From: Anisakis pegreffii
Taxonomy: Eukaryota; Nematoda; Chromadorea; Rhabditida; Anisakidae
Assembly (NCBI GenBank): GCA_035041965.1
Contig: JAPYMA010000379.1
Location: 124,001 to 188,000 of the forward strand
DNA length: 64,000 bases
Reading direction: 5' to 3'
Position 1 is the first letter of the stretch, and each line of letters opens with the position of its first letter. Shown here piece after piece: positions 11,284 to 23,934 of this stretch. Position numbers and translations under genes: made by a program. Below the pieces are notes generated by a model, which saw only the letters and a list, made by a program, of their open reading frames with translations, ran no database searches and was not told the DNA's origin.

Positions 11284-13147
11284 GATCACCCCAAAATTCA
11301 TCAGTATTCATCGATGACTTCGAATAATGTTTACTGTTGACTTTGAGTGCGTTTCTTAATTGACTTATTTGAAGGGATACAATTGAAAGTAACAGAAAAT
11401 AAGCTTCGAAATACTCTTCAACACTGGCTTTCAATAACGAAAAGCTTGAATATCTCTATTGTAAATGTAATTTTTTAGTAGAAAGCCGAGAATTCCCTTC
11501 CGTTTCTTCTCTTATCTGAAAGTGAATCGCCGAAAGTGAGTGAAATTGCTCTCCCTGAAAAATTCGCTTTAAGCATGAGAATTGTTCTGTGGAGATAAAA
11601 TGTGCTTCTCCCAGTTATGGATATGTTTTTGAACATTCCACTCGGCATTAACTGTGATGATATGCGCCAGCTGCTTTTCGCATCTCAACAATTTGCAGTC
11701 ATCAATCGTCTTTCAAAAACCATGCATTTTTAAATTTAGAATTTGATAACGACAAATATTTAGGGTTGTTTACGGTTTCACTTGCATCTAAAATGAATTT
11801 GCAAATAACAAATCAAAATTTAGAAATTTTTCCCCTTTGCAAAGTTGTTTATTAGAGCATTTATCGAAAACAATTTCAAAGCATCATGCAAAATATCGGA
11901 GCGGAAATATTCACCCATAGAGGGCTAGAGAACAAATAGTGCAAGAGAGAACGGCCAGTGGAGATGCACGAGATATAGATTTTTGATTTCAACAGCTTAT
12001 TATCTTTTCATTGAAATTTCTCAATACCTGGTTGAGAAGCAATCGATCGAGCCAGCGACCACCATTCAAATTCTATTTGTTTTTCCATAATCCTTTACTA
12101 ATCAACAGGTTGATAGCGAACATTATGTCGAATTGCGTTTGCTTTTAGAAGTCTTTTCTCTGTTTTATAACTGATTAAAAATGAATTCTATGATGCAAAT
12201 TTATCATTTCCAATCTTTTTATCATCAATTTTATCGATGTTATTTGATTGATCGAACGTACTCTGTAAACACATCTTGACACACAAACAAACACATAAAA
12301 ATCATTTGTGGGTCCGTCCACCTGTTACCGTAATACTTGTTGCGCAGCACATCACAAACAAACACTTTTAATCACTGTCAATGGGATGGACACCCACACT
12401 CTTTTACTGATTAGTAATTAGTGGTGATATTGATAGCAAACTGATAAATTACAACATCAGTGAGCACAACATGGAGTGGGTATCCTCGTTACAAGCTAGC
12501 GTTTGCTTGCCCGAAATATGGTGTGCCTATGTTATCCCGCCTGTGCCACTGATAACAAATGAATGTCTAAAGAACACCCAAATAGAACGGGGCAACACCG
12601 CTGATAGTTCTGTGATCGCAAGAACCCTGTTTGATGACGACTTCTTGTGTCATTAATCAGAATACAATCAGTGTGTGTGTCGATTAATCAGAGCTATTTA
12701 CATTTTATATTGAAATGTGATACAATTGCTGGAACCGGCACCCTATTTCGTAGGCGAAGACGAAAAATCACGAAGTGGTGACGCATGTGAATAGCGCTTG
12801 ACCAGCACGAAGTGGTTATCTGAAAAATACTTTTCTGAAGAAATTTTTTCTGAATTAACGAAACGACACAAACAAACACGAGTCAACAAAATCAGTTGAT
12901 TGTCTACGACATCAGGCAAAATTTATTCATCTGTTTACTATTTACCATCTAAACTGAAAATTTTTGATAAAAAAAGATCCAATTGGATTGTTTTGTTTTT
13001 CGTTGTTTTGCTAAATCATTTCTTCTTTTTTGATCTGATTTTCAGATAAGTATAATTGAAAGAAGTAAAATAAATTTTCACAAGAAACCTTTCAAGATGC
13101 AGCACAAAATGACAACAACAAGTCACAATTTGCTAATTGTTTGTAGA
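11284..13147. other. Gene-poor spacer
   Basis: No supported gene. There are only short frames, including a 61-codon plus-strand frame at 12471-12656 without homology or clear splice signals. TG-rich microsatellite-like runs sit near 12671. Confidence 0.3.
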
Positions 13148-13148
13148 G

Positions 13149-13338
13149 TAGTGATGGCATCTGATTGTGAGCGAAATTTCATTTCGGTCAAAATCCGACC
13201 GAATTCACCTTTCAACATTCTGACATTCGGAATTCCGACCGATCTTCCGAATTGTTCAGTGAGAATCTGAAATTGTCAAAATTCCGGCCGAAATTTGTTG
13301 CATTTTTCCGACCGATGGTCGGTCGGATGCTATCATTA
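13149..13338. mobile_element. Candidate short hAT-like MITE
   Basis: About 190 nt bounded by imperfect inverted ends, TAGTGATGGCATC on the left and (reverse-complemented) TAATGATAGCATCC on the right. The interior is full of CCGACC/GGTCGG motifs that can pair with one another, including CCGACCGATGGTCGG. TAGTG-type ends recall hAT-superfamily elements. There is no coding sequence and I could not confirm an 8-bp target duplication. The call rests on the end symmetry only. Confidence 0.3.
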
Positions 13339-13339
13339 G

Positions 13340-16300
13340 TTCTGAGCAATGTCTTCTCTGAATTGACAATCAATCGAAATCGAAAAAAAATTTCTCATTT
13401 GTCCCTCTTTCTTTATCTGTTTGGATCACTTCGATATTTTTTATTACATCAGATTTTTGATGTTTAATTTTTCGTCGTCTTTCAACGCATAAGAAGAAGA
13501 TCGTTTGGTGTTGATTAGTTTTTCTAACGTTCAATTAGTCGTAAAATTATGATCTTGTTTACTATCAGATGGACACAATCGCATCGTTTTTATGAGCGTC
13601 ATCTTTGAATGCTTCAAACAAATTCACCACTTCAAACGACCATAAATTTCAACTTAAAAATCGTTTCGCAACAAATCGCCTCCTTCCAATGCATTTTCTA
13701 TCAACATGTGTAATGTAAGATGTAAAATTTCATTATTTTCGGATACTTCTCACTTTTTCATGTGAATAATTTTAGCATTTTGATGAATTGTTATCGAACT
13801 TTGAACTGTAAACAATTGAATGAACAGTTTGAAGCCATTAGAAAAAATTCGCCAACAGTTTGAACAGTTTTCTGAAGCAGTTGTCCGCAATAAAACGAAT
13901 TTTATAACCAGTAAAGTGGAGAAAGAGACGGCGACGAGAGGAGAGCGAAAACGTTTGCGATTGTTTCAAAGCGATTGTTATTTCATGCAAGCATTTTTCT
14001 GTTCGTTGATCGATGGAATTTTGTACGTTTCAAGCAAAAAACATTCGGCATTCAACCGTCGGATAATCACTTGTCTGAGCGCTTCTCGATGGAAACACCT
14101 CTGATTCGATTCATTTTAATCGACAGCATAAATTACATTTTCGGCAGAATATGGTTGTGAGTAGTGTGTTGCGGGATCGGAGAATTTCGGGAAGCAAATT
14201 TCCAATTCCCCGTCTCCGATTTTCACAGGTCGACTGCATTTTTGGGTTCTCTTACTCTTATTTCCTCCGTTCCAGACTTTTTTCCATCTGCCCAACATAC
14301 TAGTTGTAAGAATTATCAGATAGATTCAAAAGATCGACTAATGTCAAATCATAACCAATGCTTCGAAAAACTTTAACTTCAGAATTTTAATGCATTCATG
14401 CAAGGATTTTGGCTAGTACTAATAACTGAAATTTCAGTGCAATGAATTGTTTCCACAAATGATTTGTTTCATCCAAATCAAATCTGCACTTTCAACAGTA
14501 ACACATTATGAAATATGCTTTCTTGATTCATTCGAGCATCGAACGCTGCGAAAAAGAACTGAAACGTCTACGAATCACACGTTAAAAACCGCAGATAAAC
14601 AACAACACCAACACCGAAGAACAATAAAACACTGATACTGATGCTAATCGTTTATTATCCACTTTGCAATCTAATAAACAAACGAAATTTTCACTGAATC
14701 CATTCTGAATGAATAAACCACTTCTCAGAACTATTCACTGAATCGACGCAATCAAATTTTCGTGATTTTGACCAAACGCATTCGGTTTTTTGTTCAGTTT
14801 GTTCAAAATCAAAAACCAACAATCAAGGGGAACAAAACGGTGGATGGAATAGTGGACGCTGGCACCAAGCAGTGTAAAAGAAGAAGTCGCGATGTTCATT
14901 AACCAAAAATCGCAGTATTGCAAAAAATTTGCTGACTAAAAACCATTCAATGGAACATGCAGATTTTTTTGCCAAATTTATGGAAGAAAAATATTTGTTA
15001 AAACGAAAAAATCTTCATTTTTAGCTCTCTCCTCACATCTTTTCACAATCCTCTTAAAAATTACTATTGCATTGAACGTCTCTCACTATCAGACAAATCT
15101 CCCACTGATTGCTTGATCTTCACGGTTCCATCAATTTTTTTCTGTTCAAATGCTTTTGATGATGAAATATTTTCATAAAATCAAAGTGACTGTAGAAATT
15201 GTAGAAAATTTCGAAATTTCACAGTCGCATCAAATATTCCTAAAGATTGTTTTCATCATGAGATCAATGTGAAATTCGTTTTCGATTTCTGTGATCAGAG
15301 TTGTAAACATCATTGTTTTTTGGTTTTCTCACTGTCAACGAATGACTTTCATAATTTAAACAACGGAAGTTCTCAAAAAGGTGTGAACTTCACGTGTATA
15401 TACTTCGGTCGGTAAGTGTATGTACATTGGCATACGTAATATAGCATTTATTTGCTCAATAACGACCTTCGTCCACTTTTTTGTCGTTGAATCACTGCAG
15501 AATATCAACGCGATGAGTTATCGAGTTGATATCAATCGAGCAATCAAATCAAATCCGTTCTCAAAGCAAAGCACAAATTTGAATGATTCAATAAAATGTC
15601 CTTCGTCATCGCTTTCTCACATTATCACAAGCTCACCTACGCATTCCCGAATTTGTTTTGTTACTAAATTCGAATCGTAAACTTTAAATTCCCGAAGATA
15701 TTGGTGTTATTATTTTCTCAAATATACCAATGATCAACGATAAGATCGCTCAAGAAATATCAAAATTTTGGCAGGTCGTGGGAAAGAAAATATCTCAAGA
15801 TTTTGTTGACACTGATGGTTCTGATGCTGGTTTTCGATATACGATCCAGTAGGATCGATGTTTGATGCTTATGAAATTTATTCATGAATACTATAAAAAC
15901 ATGTGGCTAACATCCAAAATATTTGCTCACATTAACATCAAGATGAAAATAATGGAATAACAACAACAGTACTAACACGAAAACAATATTCATCACCATG
16001 TGGGAATGATTTAAACAGTTTCATGAAGGTAGTAGCAATTTGATGACTTTATGCATCACATGATTTCGTTCGCTTGTTATCAACGCTTTTCGATTTGTGA
16101 TTTATTCGTTCAGCGATCCATCCGTTCCACTAATCTTATACACATAACTGATCGAATTGAATAACACATTGTAAATTTACATCGCAATCGTCTTCATATA
16201 AACAAGTGGAAACAATAAGTAAAGTGCAACAAGCATGATGCATGTACTCTTATCAAAACTACTGTCATCTGATTCACTTTTTCAATATTCAACAACGCCC

Positions 16301-16448
16301 TTCCAAACAAGTGATTCAATCATCGTTTCTGTCAACATTATGCAATGTCCTCTGGCCGAATGGTCACATGCTGCAAATGGAGTCATAAATTTTTAATAAT
16401 ATTTGTTTATCACTTTTATTCTCTAAGGAAAGGACACAAAATCTTTGA
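13340..16448. other. Gene-poor spacer
   Basis: No gene can be supported. A 94-codon plus-strand frame at 13820-14104 begins with a charged protein-like stretch (MNSLKPLEKIRQQFEQF) but soon degenerates and has no recognised relative or splice partners. Confidence 0.3.
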
Positions 16449-16583
16449 GAGTATACTCAACTTCATAAAGGAGCACCGACTGCAAAAGCAGCTAATGCTG
16501 CAACACTTGGACAACAATTTTTTGCTGCTGCTGTTGCTGCAGCACTTGAGTTATATCTGAGAGAGGGTGCGTACTTCACATGA
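16449..16583 (+). other. Alanine-rich exon-like open frame
   Basis: An open frame after a TGA reads HKGAPTAKAANAATLGQQFF, then an alanine-rich hydrophobic segment ending ALELYLREGAYFT and a stop. The composition differs from translated AT-rich noise. A possible upstream piece (MQCPLAEWSHAANG) begins at an ATG near 16342. I cannot identify a family or prove the splice join. It may be a small gene or a fragment. Confidence 0.2.
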
Positions 16584-16770
16584 TAATTCATCAGGTTTAC
16601 TTCACTCGAAAAATGGCACATAGTTCTGTTGATGATAATAATGAGTGAGTTGTTGCTTGCGTTAATCCTCATCAACGTATTTGTTACGAAAAAAGGAGAT
16701 CAAATAGTAATATAGTTTTATTGACAAAGTATTACCAGCGCAAATAGAGATGGTTATTTACAATGTTCAA

Positions 16771-16796
16771 CGTTTCGGCGTTATGCCATCTTCAGG
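16771..16796 (-). other. Hammerhead-like motif of Penelope-type element
   Basis: The minus strand reads CTGAAGA, a GGC/GCC stem with a short loop, then CGAAACG. This is the CUGANGA - stem II - GAAAC arrangement seen in hammerhead-type motifs of Penelope-like element terminal repeats (family knowledge). The canonical CUGAUGA is altered to CTGAAGA, so it is probably a variant or inactive copy. It directly abuts the left arm of the long inverted repeat at 16797. Confidence 0.4.
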
Positions 16797-17013
16797 AACA
16801 CGTTGTTGAATCACTGAGGGTCGTCGTACGTATTCGTTGGACAGATCCAGGGTCAGGGATTATGGGGCAGTAGGTAGGGGATTATCAATGAAACGATTGA
16901 AACCAATCTCCAATCGTTTCATTGATAATCCCCTACCTACTGCCCCATAATCCCTGACCCTGGATCTGTCCAACGAATACGTACGACGACCGTCAGTGAT
17001 TCAACAACGTGTT
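16797..17013. repeat. Long near-perfect inverted repeat (103-bp arms)
   Basis: Arms 16797-16899 and 16911-17013 are reverse complements with one visible mismatch (in the CACTGAGGG versus CACTGACGG position), separated by an 11-nt loop. Symmetry stops abruptly at both outer ends (AACACG...CGTGTT). Such perfect identity implies a recent origin. It is best explained as a rearranged, head-to-head piece of the adjacent Penelope-like element or as a foldback element. It is also a possible assembly or amplification artefact. Confidence 0.9.
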
Positions 17014-18330
17014 CGGTTAAGTGGAGGTTTTTCCTTGATCACCTCTAGTGTGTCCTCTGGATGCGTTCAATAAACATCATCTAAAAATATACTAGTTTTC
17101 ACTTACGCATCTCAATTCAGCGATTATCCTCCTCCAACTGCTAAGCATTGCTACGATAAATGAATCACAATTTCCAAAATACAATTTTCGTATCTGCTGC
17201 AACCGAAATTCCTAACTCAAAACTCTGTTTTCAACGGTTTGAAAGTCGAAAACAATCCCAAAAAGCTTGCAAATGCCTTTTATGAGCCAGTCATTTACGT
17301 TTCTCTGACTGGCTGCAAATGCTGTTCTTTAGAGCCATTTTCATTCTGCGTTGAAATCCAACTGCTCTTTTCAGCGGAATCCTTTTCGAACCAAAATAAT
17401 CCTCTTCGGTATGGTACCATCTTTTTTTCTGAATGCACTACGGCATAGAGCTCGACATCGTGTTTGATCATTTCACCATCTCAATGTCTTATGCAATCAT
17501 ACGCATAGATTCATTTTTTCGCTCTCCAATCGATCATTGCTTGCTTGCGAAGATATTTCGACGAAAGAGATGTATATCTTTGAATGCAAAATTTTCGCAG
17601 AATATCACCAAGCCATAAAACAATTCGGAATGAAGTAAACCAATTGAACAAATGAATTTATTTGCTGCCATAATATTTTCTGCTAGTTCACAATAACAAC
17701 AACATTTAACATTCAGACGGCTTTAAGTCGACTGCAACCATTAAAGAGTATCATTTTTCACTCGTTTTTACAGGAAAAAAAGAAAGTCTAACGTAAATGA
17801 AAATTCATATTCATAAAAATAACTCATAACTCAGCTACTTCAAAAGCACAAAAATCTCATTTAACATCTGCATTTCATCTGCACTCCGGTGTTATTTCTT
17901 GCCTAATCCTCCGCTCCGCAATCCACTCAACCCTCCTCTCATTTCCATCGATAAATCATCATCCTTCAAATGCCAAATCCCAACGGTTGTGTGCTATTCA
18001 CGTGCCCGACGCATCTGTCATTAAGCTGAATCATTCAACAGCAGTGTCCTATTCACGTGCAATCCCTCACCAATAACAAATGCGTTGTTTGAAAAGTGAT
18101 TGAGCGAAATGAATAATGAGTTGGGTGAAGAGAACGATGTTTTTTTGGGTTGTCAAATAAATATTATTCATTCAAACGAACGAGCCTTTGTAATAATGAA
18201 CAACCATCGCTACTATATTTACCTCATCACGATCGGTTCTCTTCAAATCGCTATCGTATCCTGCCTCCTTCAATCTCTCCATTCCCACCCATTCCATTGA
18301 CATAGTTCACCTGCATTTCACGCCATCCTC
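17014..18330. other. Gene-poor spacer with small hairpin
   Basis: No supported gene. A 9-bp perfect stem (AGCCAGTCA...TGACTGGCT, about 17284-17313) is the only clear structure. Frames around 17239-17448 have no recognisable product. Confidence 0.3.
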
Positions 18331-18457
18331 CAATGAATGTGTATCCTAGCAACCAATGAACACAAAATATCTAAAAATATTTATTCTGTTGTTATTAATA
18401 TGTATAAAAGCACACACCATTTTAAACCAGGTGCATTCGTTTGCATTCCATTCAGTC
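18331..18457 (+). promoter_or_regulatory. Candidate core promoter (CCAAT, TATAAAAG)
   Basis: Two CCAAT-like boxes (CTCCAATGAA near 18329, AACCAATGAA near 18351) are followed by TATAAAAG at 18403-18410 and an initiator-like TTCAGTC at 18451. The downstream 150 nt are notably less AT-rich. It lies 1.2 kb upstream of the phosphatase start codon, whose exon 1 may carry an untranslated leader. The TATA-to-initiator distance is longer than the usual ~30 nt, so initiation may be nearer 18433. Confidence 0.25.
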
Positions 18458-19606
18458 GCATTTTACGAGCAGCACGATTGCGAATGGTCCGACTAGCCTT
18501 GCTGAATAGAGCAGCACCTCGGCTCCACCCCGATTATCATTTATTTATTCACCCCGTTTTCCATCCAGACTGTCAGTGGTCGCCAGTCCGTCGGTCCGTT
18601 CAATTCATCCGACATCGTCTGGACGTTTACTTGTCAATGCCGACTGCTTTTTGATAGGCTTGCCCATTAGACGGTTGGGGTTACCCATTCAGAGGTGCTT
18701 GCTTGCCCATAGCATTCTTTCCGTGCTCGCCTTAAATTGTTCGTTCAGCTGATATCTTTGATCAGTTAATTGAGTGAGGCAAAAATGCGATGATCTTACT
18801 GAAGATACAGATTTTGCATTAGGTCTGCAGTTGAGCTTGCAATTACCAGGCTGATTAGCTACATTTAACTGCTGGAATACAAATCATAGAATTTCACCTT
18901 TTTGTTTGCTGTTTTACAAGCGATTCTCATTGAGGCACTAGTGATCGCTTGTGAGAGTGGGGCGATTTCGATTTATAGCACATTGATTTAGCGATATATT
19001 TAGCGATTTTATTTAGCAATTGAATGCAATGTCATCAAATTTCGATTGATTCCGTCGGCTGTGCTATGCGATTTTAGATCTCTAATAACTGGAATGATTT
19101 ATTCTCATGGTAGCATCCTCATTCTTAACGATCAATTTGTTGCACACAATTCGTTCTTCCAATCAAAATGCATAACCGCAGCTGAATCGTAAACATTTTC
19201 GTGAAGTGCGGCTGAAACAACCGAAAATTGGACCATAATGCATTATTGCTTTCGGTCTTTTTTGATTCAGTTCTCATTGTTGATGCTAAAAATTTGATTT
19301 TCATTCACTTTCGCCAAGCAATTCCTGTTTTTGTCTCTGTGTACGAATTGGTTTCCTCAATAATCCAGTTTTTTTGCCACTGAACAAGTGAAGTGGCCGT
19401 TTGAGAATTGTCTCACGATCAGTATCAGTCAACCAGTCTCGTTACACATCTGTCACCGGAACAAATTGTTTGCGTTGTTGTTGTTTGTCGAACCTATCGC
19501 TCGCTGGCACTTCCGCTGGCAATTGCAAACGAACGAGTTAATGATGAGATGTTAATGATTCAGGAAAGCAAAGAATCTGAATTTGAATTGAAAGTCGGTT
19601 GTCAAA
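18458..19606. other. Leader / upstream region of phosphatase gene
   Basis: No separate gene is supported. The frame 18337-18654 is open but shows no protein-like composition. A block near 18960-19020 repeats TTTAGCGAT-like units. An in-frame stop about 20 nt upstream of 19607 closes the phosphatase frame. Confidence 0.3.
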
Positions 19607-21370
19607 ATGTTGTTCTGTGTCAATGAAAAGAATGCCCAAATGACCGAAGTGGTCAGTGGGTTGTATATCTGTGGAGTGACAGCTTTGACTGCGGAAAATA
19701 TGCAGAAATACAACATCGCGTTGATCGTTAACGCTACTACCGAAGTAAGTGCTATCGAGAATATTACCCATCCTAGCTGCCACCTTTATAGTTCAGTTTT
19801 GGATAGAACTGCGTATATTTTCTCATCTAGAAAGGCACACTTCCAAACGAAAATCATCGTATTTCGCCGTCATTTTGATTAGGTTTATAGTTTTATCGAA
19901 CTTTATCAGTGAAACAATGATAATTAATGTAATTTTAAGGTGCCTAATGCTCGTAGCCTTGGCTCAATCGCTCGTGTAAAGCTCTGGCTGGAGGACACCA
20001 CAAAAGCTGACCTCTACCCGCATTTGCACTTACTGTGTGATCAAGTAAGTGATCGTTGTGTTTACCCAGAGAGTGTTCTCAATTCAAAGTGGTTTATTGC
20101 CCTTATCAGTTGTCAACAAATTCAGAAGCTCATGCCCTATCAATTGATAAAAACTAAAGAAGCATGTCATTCTTATCAGCTAATACACTTTTAAAGATGA
20201 ACATTTGAAATTTGATACGCGTTTGCACGTCAACTTGAAAAAAAAAGAACGCAAATTACAGTGGATTGAAGATTCCTTTGAAAAAAAAAGGAAACATTCC
20301 AATGGAACGAAGATCAGAAGATTCCCTCTTATGGAAGAAAAATTTGTAAAATATATTTAGCAATCTATCGTTTAATTTTTGCGTTCAGATTGAAGAAGCC
20401 ATCTCACAAGGTGCCAATGTCCTAGTGCATTGTGTGGCCGGTGTGTCACGATCTGCGGCCATCTGTCTTGCGTTCCTTGTCAAATACCATAATATGTCAC
20501 TTCGTGATGCCTATTTCCATATGGCTTCAAGACGGCCTCTGGTCAGACCGAATCTCGGTTTCTGGAGACAACTGATCGCCTTCGAACAGGTGACCATTTG
20601 ATTTGATTTGAGTGAAATTCAAACGCACTTAATGAGTCACTCACTCTCTTTGCTCGGTTTTGATTTATATTACACACAAATAGATCTACGATCGTTGAGC
20701 AACTGTTTAAATTCTGATCGTTGAATTACTAAAACGCACAAAGCGATTTTCACCAATATGTTGACACATAAATCAGTGATTGTACTGTTTCATTTTATCA
20801 AAGTTAAAACCTCCAAGAAAGTTTATCAATTCTGAGTTATTATGAGGCAATGAGTGTGCAATGGTGTTTGTGTTCAATCAGTAGCGGTAACAAAACATAA
20901 TCAATCTCGTTAACAGGCAATTGTGATAATTGATAATTTATAGGAAGTGACCGAAACATGTGGTTCAGTGCGATTGGTTCGTTTCAATGATCAACTCATT
21001 CCCGATGTTTACGTCCAACCTGAGGTACATTCCGTTCGGTTTATTGAAGCAATTAACTTCATTTTCAGATTGTTTTTATAAAATTATAACGTAATTACTT
21101 CATCAATCGTTATGAATTCACTGTTATTTTAGTGAATAATTATGCAGATTTTTGATGCTTTTCATTTCGTTTGCGTATTCTGTTCTTTAATATTTATCCA
21201 GTGATCTCGCTGAAAACACTTCATTTACTCTGATCTTATTCGAACAGGTATTTCAGGAGGAGAAAACCACTCAAAGGCCATCCAGGATCAGTTCACGCCC
21301 AACCAAAAGACATATGAAGTTTATGCCTGCCCTTGAGACACTCACTGAAATTGCTGAAGCTGCAGCGTAA
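19607..21370 (+). CDS. Atypical dual-specificity protein phosphatase (DUSP14/18/21 type)
   Basis: Five exons chain in phase: 19607-19744, 19940-20044, 20389-20589, 20944-21024 and 21248-21370, giving 215 residues. Residues ~14-46 (VVSGLYICG...ALIVNATTE) match the DSP core start. The general-acid loop region contains LWLEDTTKADLYPHL. Exon 3 carries the signature HCVAGVSRS (Cys nucleophile, Arg) followed by ASRRPLVRPNLGFWRQL, diagnostic of the DUSP14/18/21 group. The Asp in the WLED segment is the likely general acid. Such enzymes remove phosphate from Tyr and Ser/Thr, often on MAPK-pathway proteins, and lack the N-terminal rhodanese-like domain of classical MKPs. The C-terminus is basic (RISSRPTKRHMKF). 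The start is the first in-frame Met after a stop; a second Met (MTEVVSGLY) 11 codons in is an alternative. Confidence 0.93.
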
Positions 21371-23934
21371 CGTTCCGGTTCTAATTCACGATTCGGAAGT
21401 TGCCCCAAAACTTTGAGGATTGACCACAATCCTGCAGCAATTCCATGTACATTGTCTGTAAATTACTTCGTTGCTTACTTATTTATTTTTTGGAATTTGT
21501 TTGATTATTTTTGTGCTCTGCGTTCTTTTTTGTTGTTATCTCATGTGCTCAAATTTTACGTGACGACACATCAAACGTTACAGTGAAGATATTTCATTGA
21601 AATGTTTCTATGATGTTAAGTGAATTTTGGATAGAAATTAAGCTTTAATTGCGACAAATTTGGAAATTTCTTTTAGTGAATAATAATTCAACAAAAATTG
21701 CACTTTACCATTCAACAATAAGTCAGAGTATCTTAAAATTCCAATCAAAACAACCTACACTCATACTACGGGAACATTGTATAAAATGCTCTTCATTAAT
21801 CATGTGAAACATTTGTGTCTTTATGCATATAACATATTTGTATTTGTATGACACAGTATGAATGCGTTTTAATGAATCGAAGAAAAACAATTCTTATATT
21901 TCGATGGCAAACCTAAAAATCTAATGAAGATCAACTTTTTCTACCAAAATAATTTGTTCTCTTCATCAATTGGGCACAAATGAAGAGTTTAGAAGTTTTT
22001 ATTTTGGATGGAGAATTTCGATGTTGAGGATTATGTCTTGAATTCCGAAACACTTCAATTTCGGTAATCATAAAAATCAGTTTCCATCTTCAATGTTTTT
22101 CTTAAATTCAGCTGCGTTAATCGGATATTTTTCCTAAAATTTCTATGTTATCATTTGCTGATGCAATTTCTCATGATCTTTATGTCATCATATTCGAATA
22201 TATGAATGAACGCAAAATGTCTCTCTTCACTTTGATCTGATCACCATTTGAAGACAATTTTACTGATATTATGTTTCATTTCATTGTGCTCTCATGAGAC
22301 TCTTAATCAAAATCATCTCTCAATAATGACAAGTCCGAATACCGTGGGCAATTTCTTTTAGAAGGGAAGCAATTTGTGTGTTGCCCTCGGTGATTTGCTT
22401 TGCAGTACAGGAGTAGTATTGGAGTTGCGAGTTGAGATGTCTCGTATTCTTTACGGTGACTTACTATTAGTTGACCCTGGTTAAGAGCCTCTTGTAAAAT
22501 ATTCCACACGATGTGTTTCTCCATTTGAATTTCATATTTTGTTATATGGTTCCGCTCATGAACAATGAATAAACAATTCCATCAATTCCGAGTACATTCT
22601 GTCGTTTTCCATTCCTTTTTTGAAACATTTCTAGTTTTAATAACCTATTCAAACTGAGCACACTAGACAAATACGGTAATGATGTGTATTCTTATGGTTT
22701 ATGATAGAAGTTTATACAGTACAGTTTCTGCTAATCTTCCAGTGCATGAATGATATTTGAAGGGAGGAAAATCCACGACATCAAGGCAACAATGATCACA
22801 GTGAAATAATATTATCAATTCTATACAACAAAGTGTTTTACCGTCATGGTTACCTGTGATTTAGTAAACCTTTCAGCCATTGTCAAGAGGAGCGATTTCA
22901 ACGAAAATCTACATTTTTGTGAAGTTTCCTCGATTGTATTAAAATGCATCGAAACCAGCAACTAACTGGCTATAAGGTGCAAAACAAAAGAAGTTCAAAG
23001 CAAATCATTCATTAATTTTCATTTACCGTATTTGATGTTTTGTAAGATTTTTTGAAGTTTGAGAAAATAACGAGATCGATTTCAGTGAAATGCAAAATGA
23101 ATGAATACCGTTGTGTAAAGTTTTGTTATCTTTTATGAGACAATATTTTTGAAAATAACATTTTTCAATAGCGATGTGGCGGAAAATTTTTAGCAGAAAG
23201 CAGAAAGGCTGTTTTTTTTTTTTGCAATCGAAGCAGTTCAGGTGCAATCGAAGCAAACAGTGGAATTGTATACGTTCAGATGTGTGTGTGCGTGTGTTTG
23301 TGGGAATATTCATCGTGTTATACTTAAAAACAATTCAAATCCAATGGAAAACACCTAAGAAGCCAACTGTTCAAAACTGAAATTTGCAATGCAAAACAGA
23401 ACATCTGACAGAACATCTGGCTGTTATTATGGCCATCAAATATCGTATTTCCAATGAACTTTTTTCTTCAAAACAATTCTTTTCAGAAAAACAATAGTGT
23501 TTGTTATCATCGAAAGAAATATTCTCATCCTAACGAATATTACTTATGAGCATTCCAGCATTCTATTCATTATCATCATGATCCTTCCTTCAATTTAGAC
23601 ATCATTAAATATGATTAAATCAGCTGGCCATCCACGGCTAAAAGCATGCAGTAGCCTTAACTGTGTGTGTCAATATCAAGCCCTAACGGAAAAATGGACA
23701 TCAGATTGCGTGTTTCAAAGGAAATCCAGCGTAAAAATGCCGCTTTCGAATCAAAAATGTGCATTACAATTGAAACAAAATCCGCTCGGCAACCCACGAT
23801 GAAAAACCTGAAAGGAAAAAAGAGAACATTATTATCATTATCAATATCGTTGTATTTTTATGATTGCTGCTATTATACTTACGAGTGAATAGAAACTGTA
23901 AAAGTTTTAAACCTGCCGCGGTAAATGATATCTG
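21371..23934. other. Intergenic region between phosphatase and POLE
   Basis: 3' flank of the phosphatase and distal upstream DNA of POLE. A 73-codon minus-strand frame (22303-22524) and a 73-codon plus frame (23667-23888) are present but unconvincing. A TGTGTG microsatellite lies near 23281. No gene is supported. Confidence 0.35.

Noticed and set aside
11105..11434. 109-codon minus-strand frame
   Set aside because: It covers repeat copy R4-2; the equivalent stretch in R4-1 has stops, so it is unlikely to be a conserved gene.
13820..14104. 94-codon frame with a charged start
   Set aside because: Only the first ~50 codons look protein-like; no family, no exon partners and no promoter were found.
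18337..18654. 105-codon plus-strand frame, Arg/His-rich
   Set aside because: It spans the putative TATA box and promoter region, with composition of a translated GC-richer tract and no domain or splice support.
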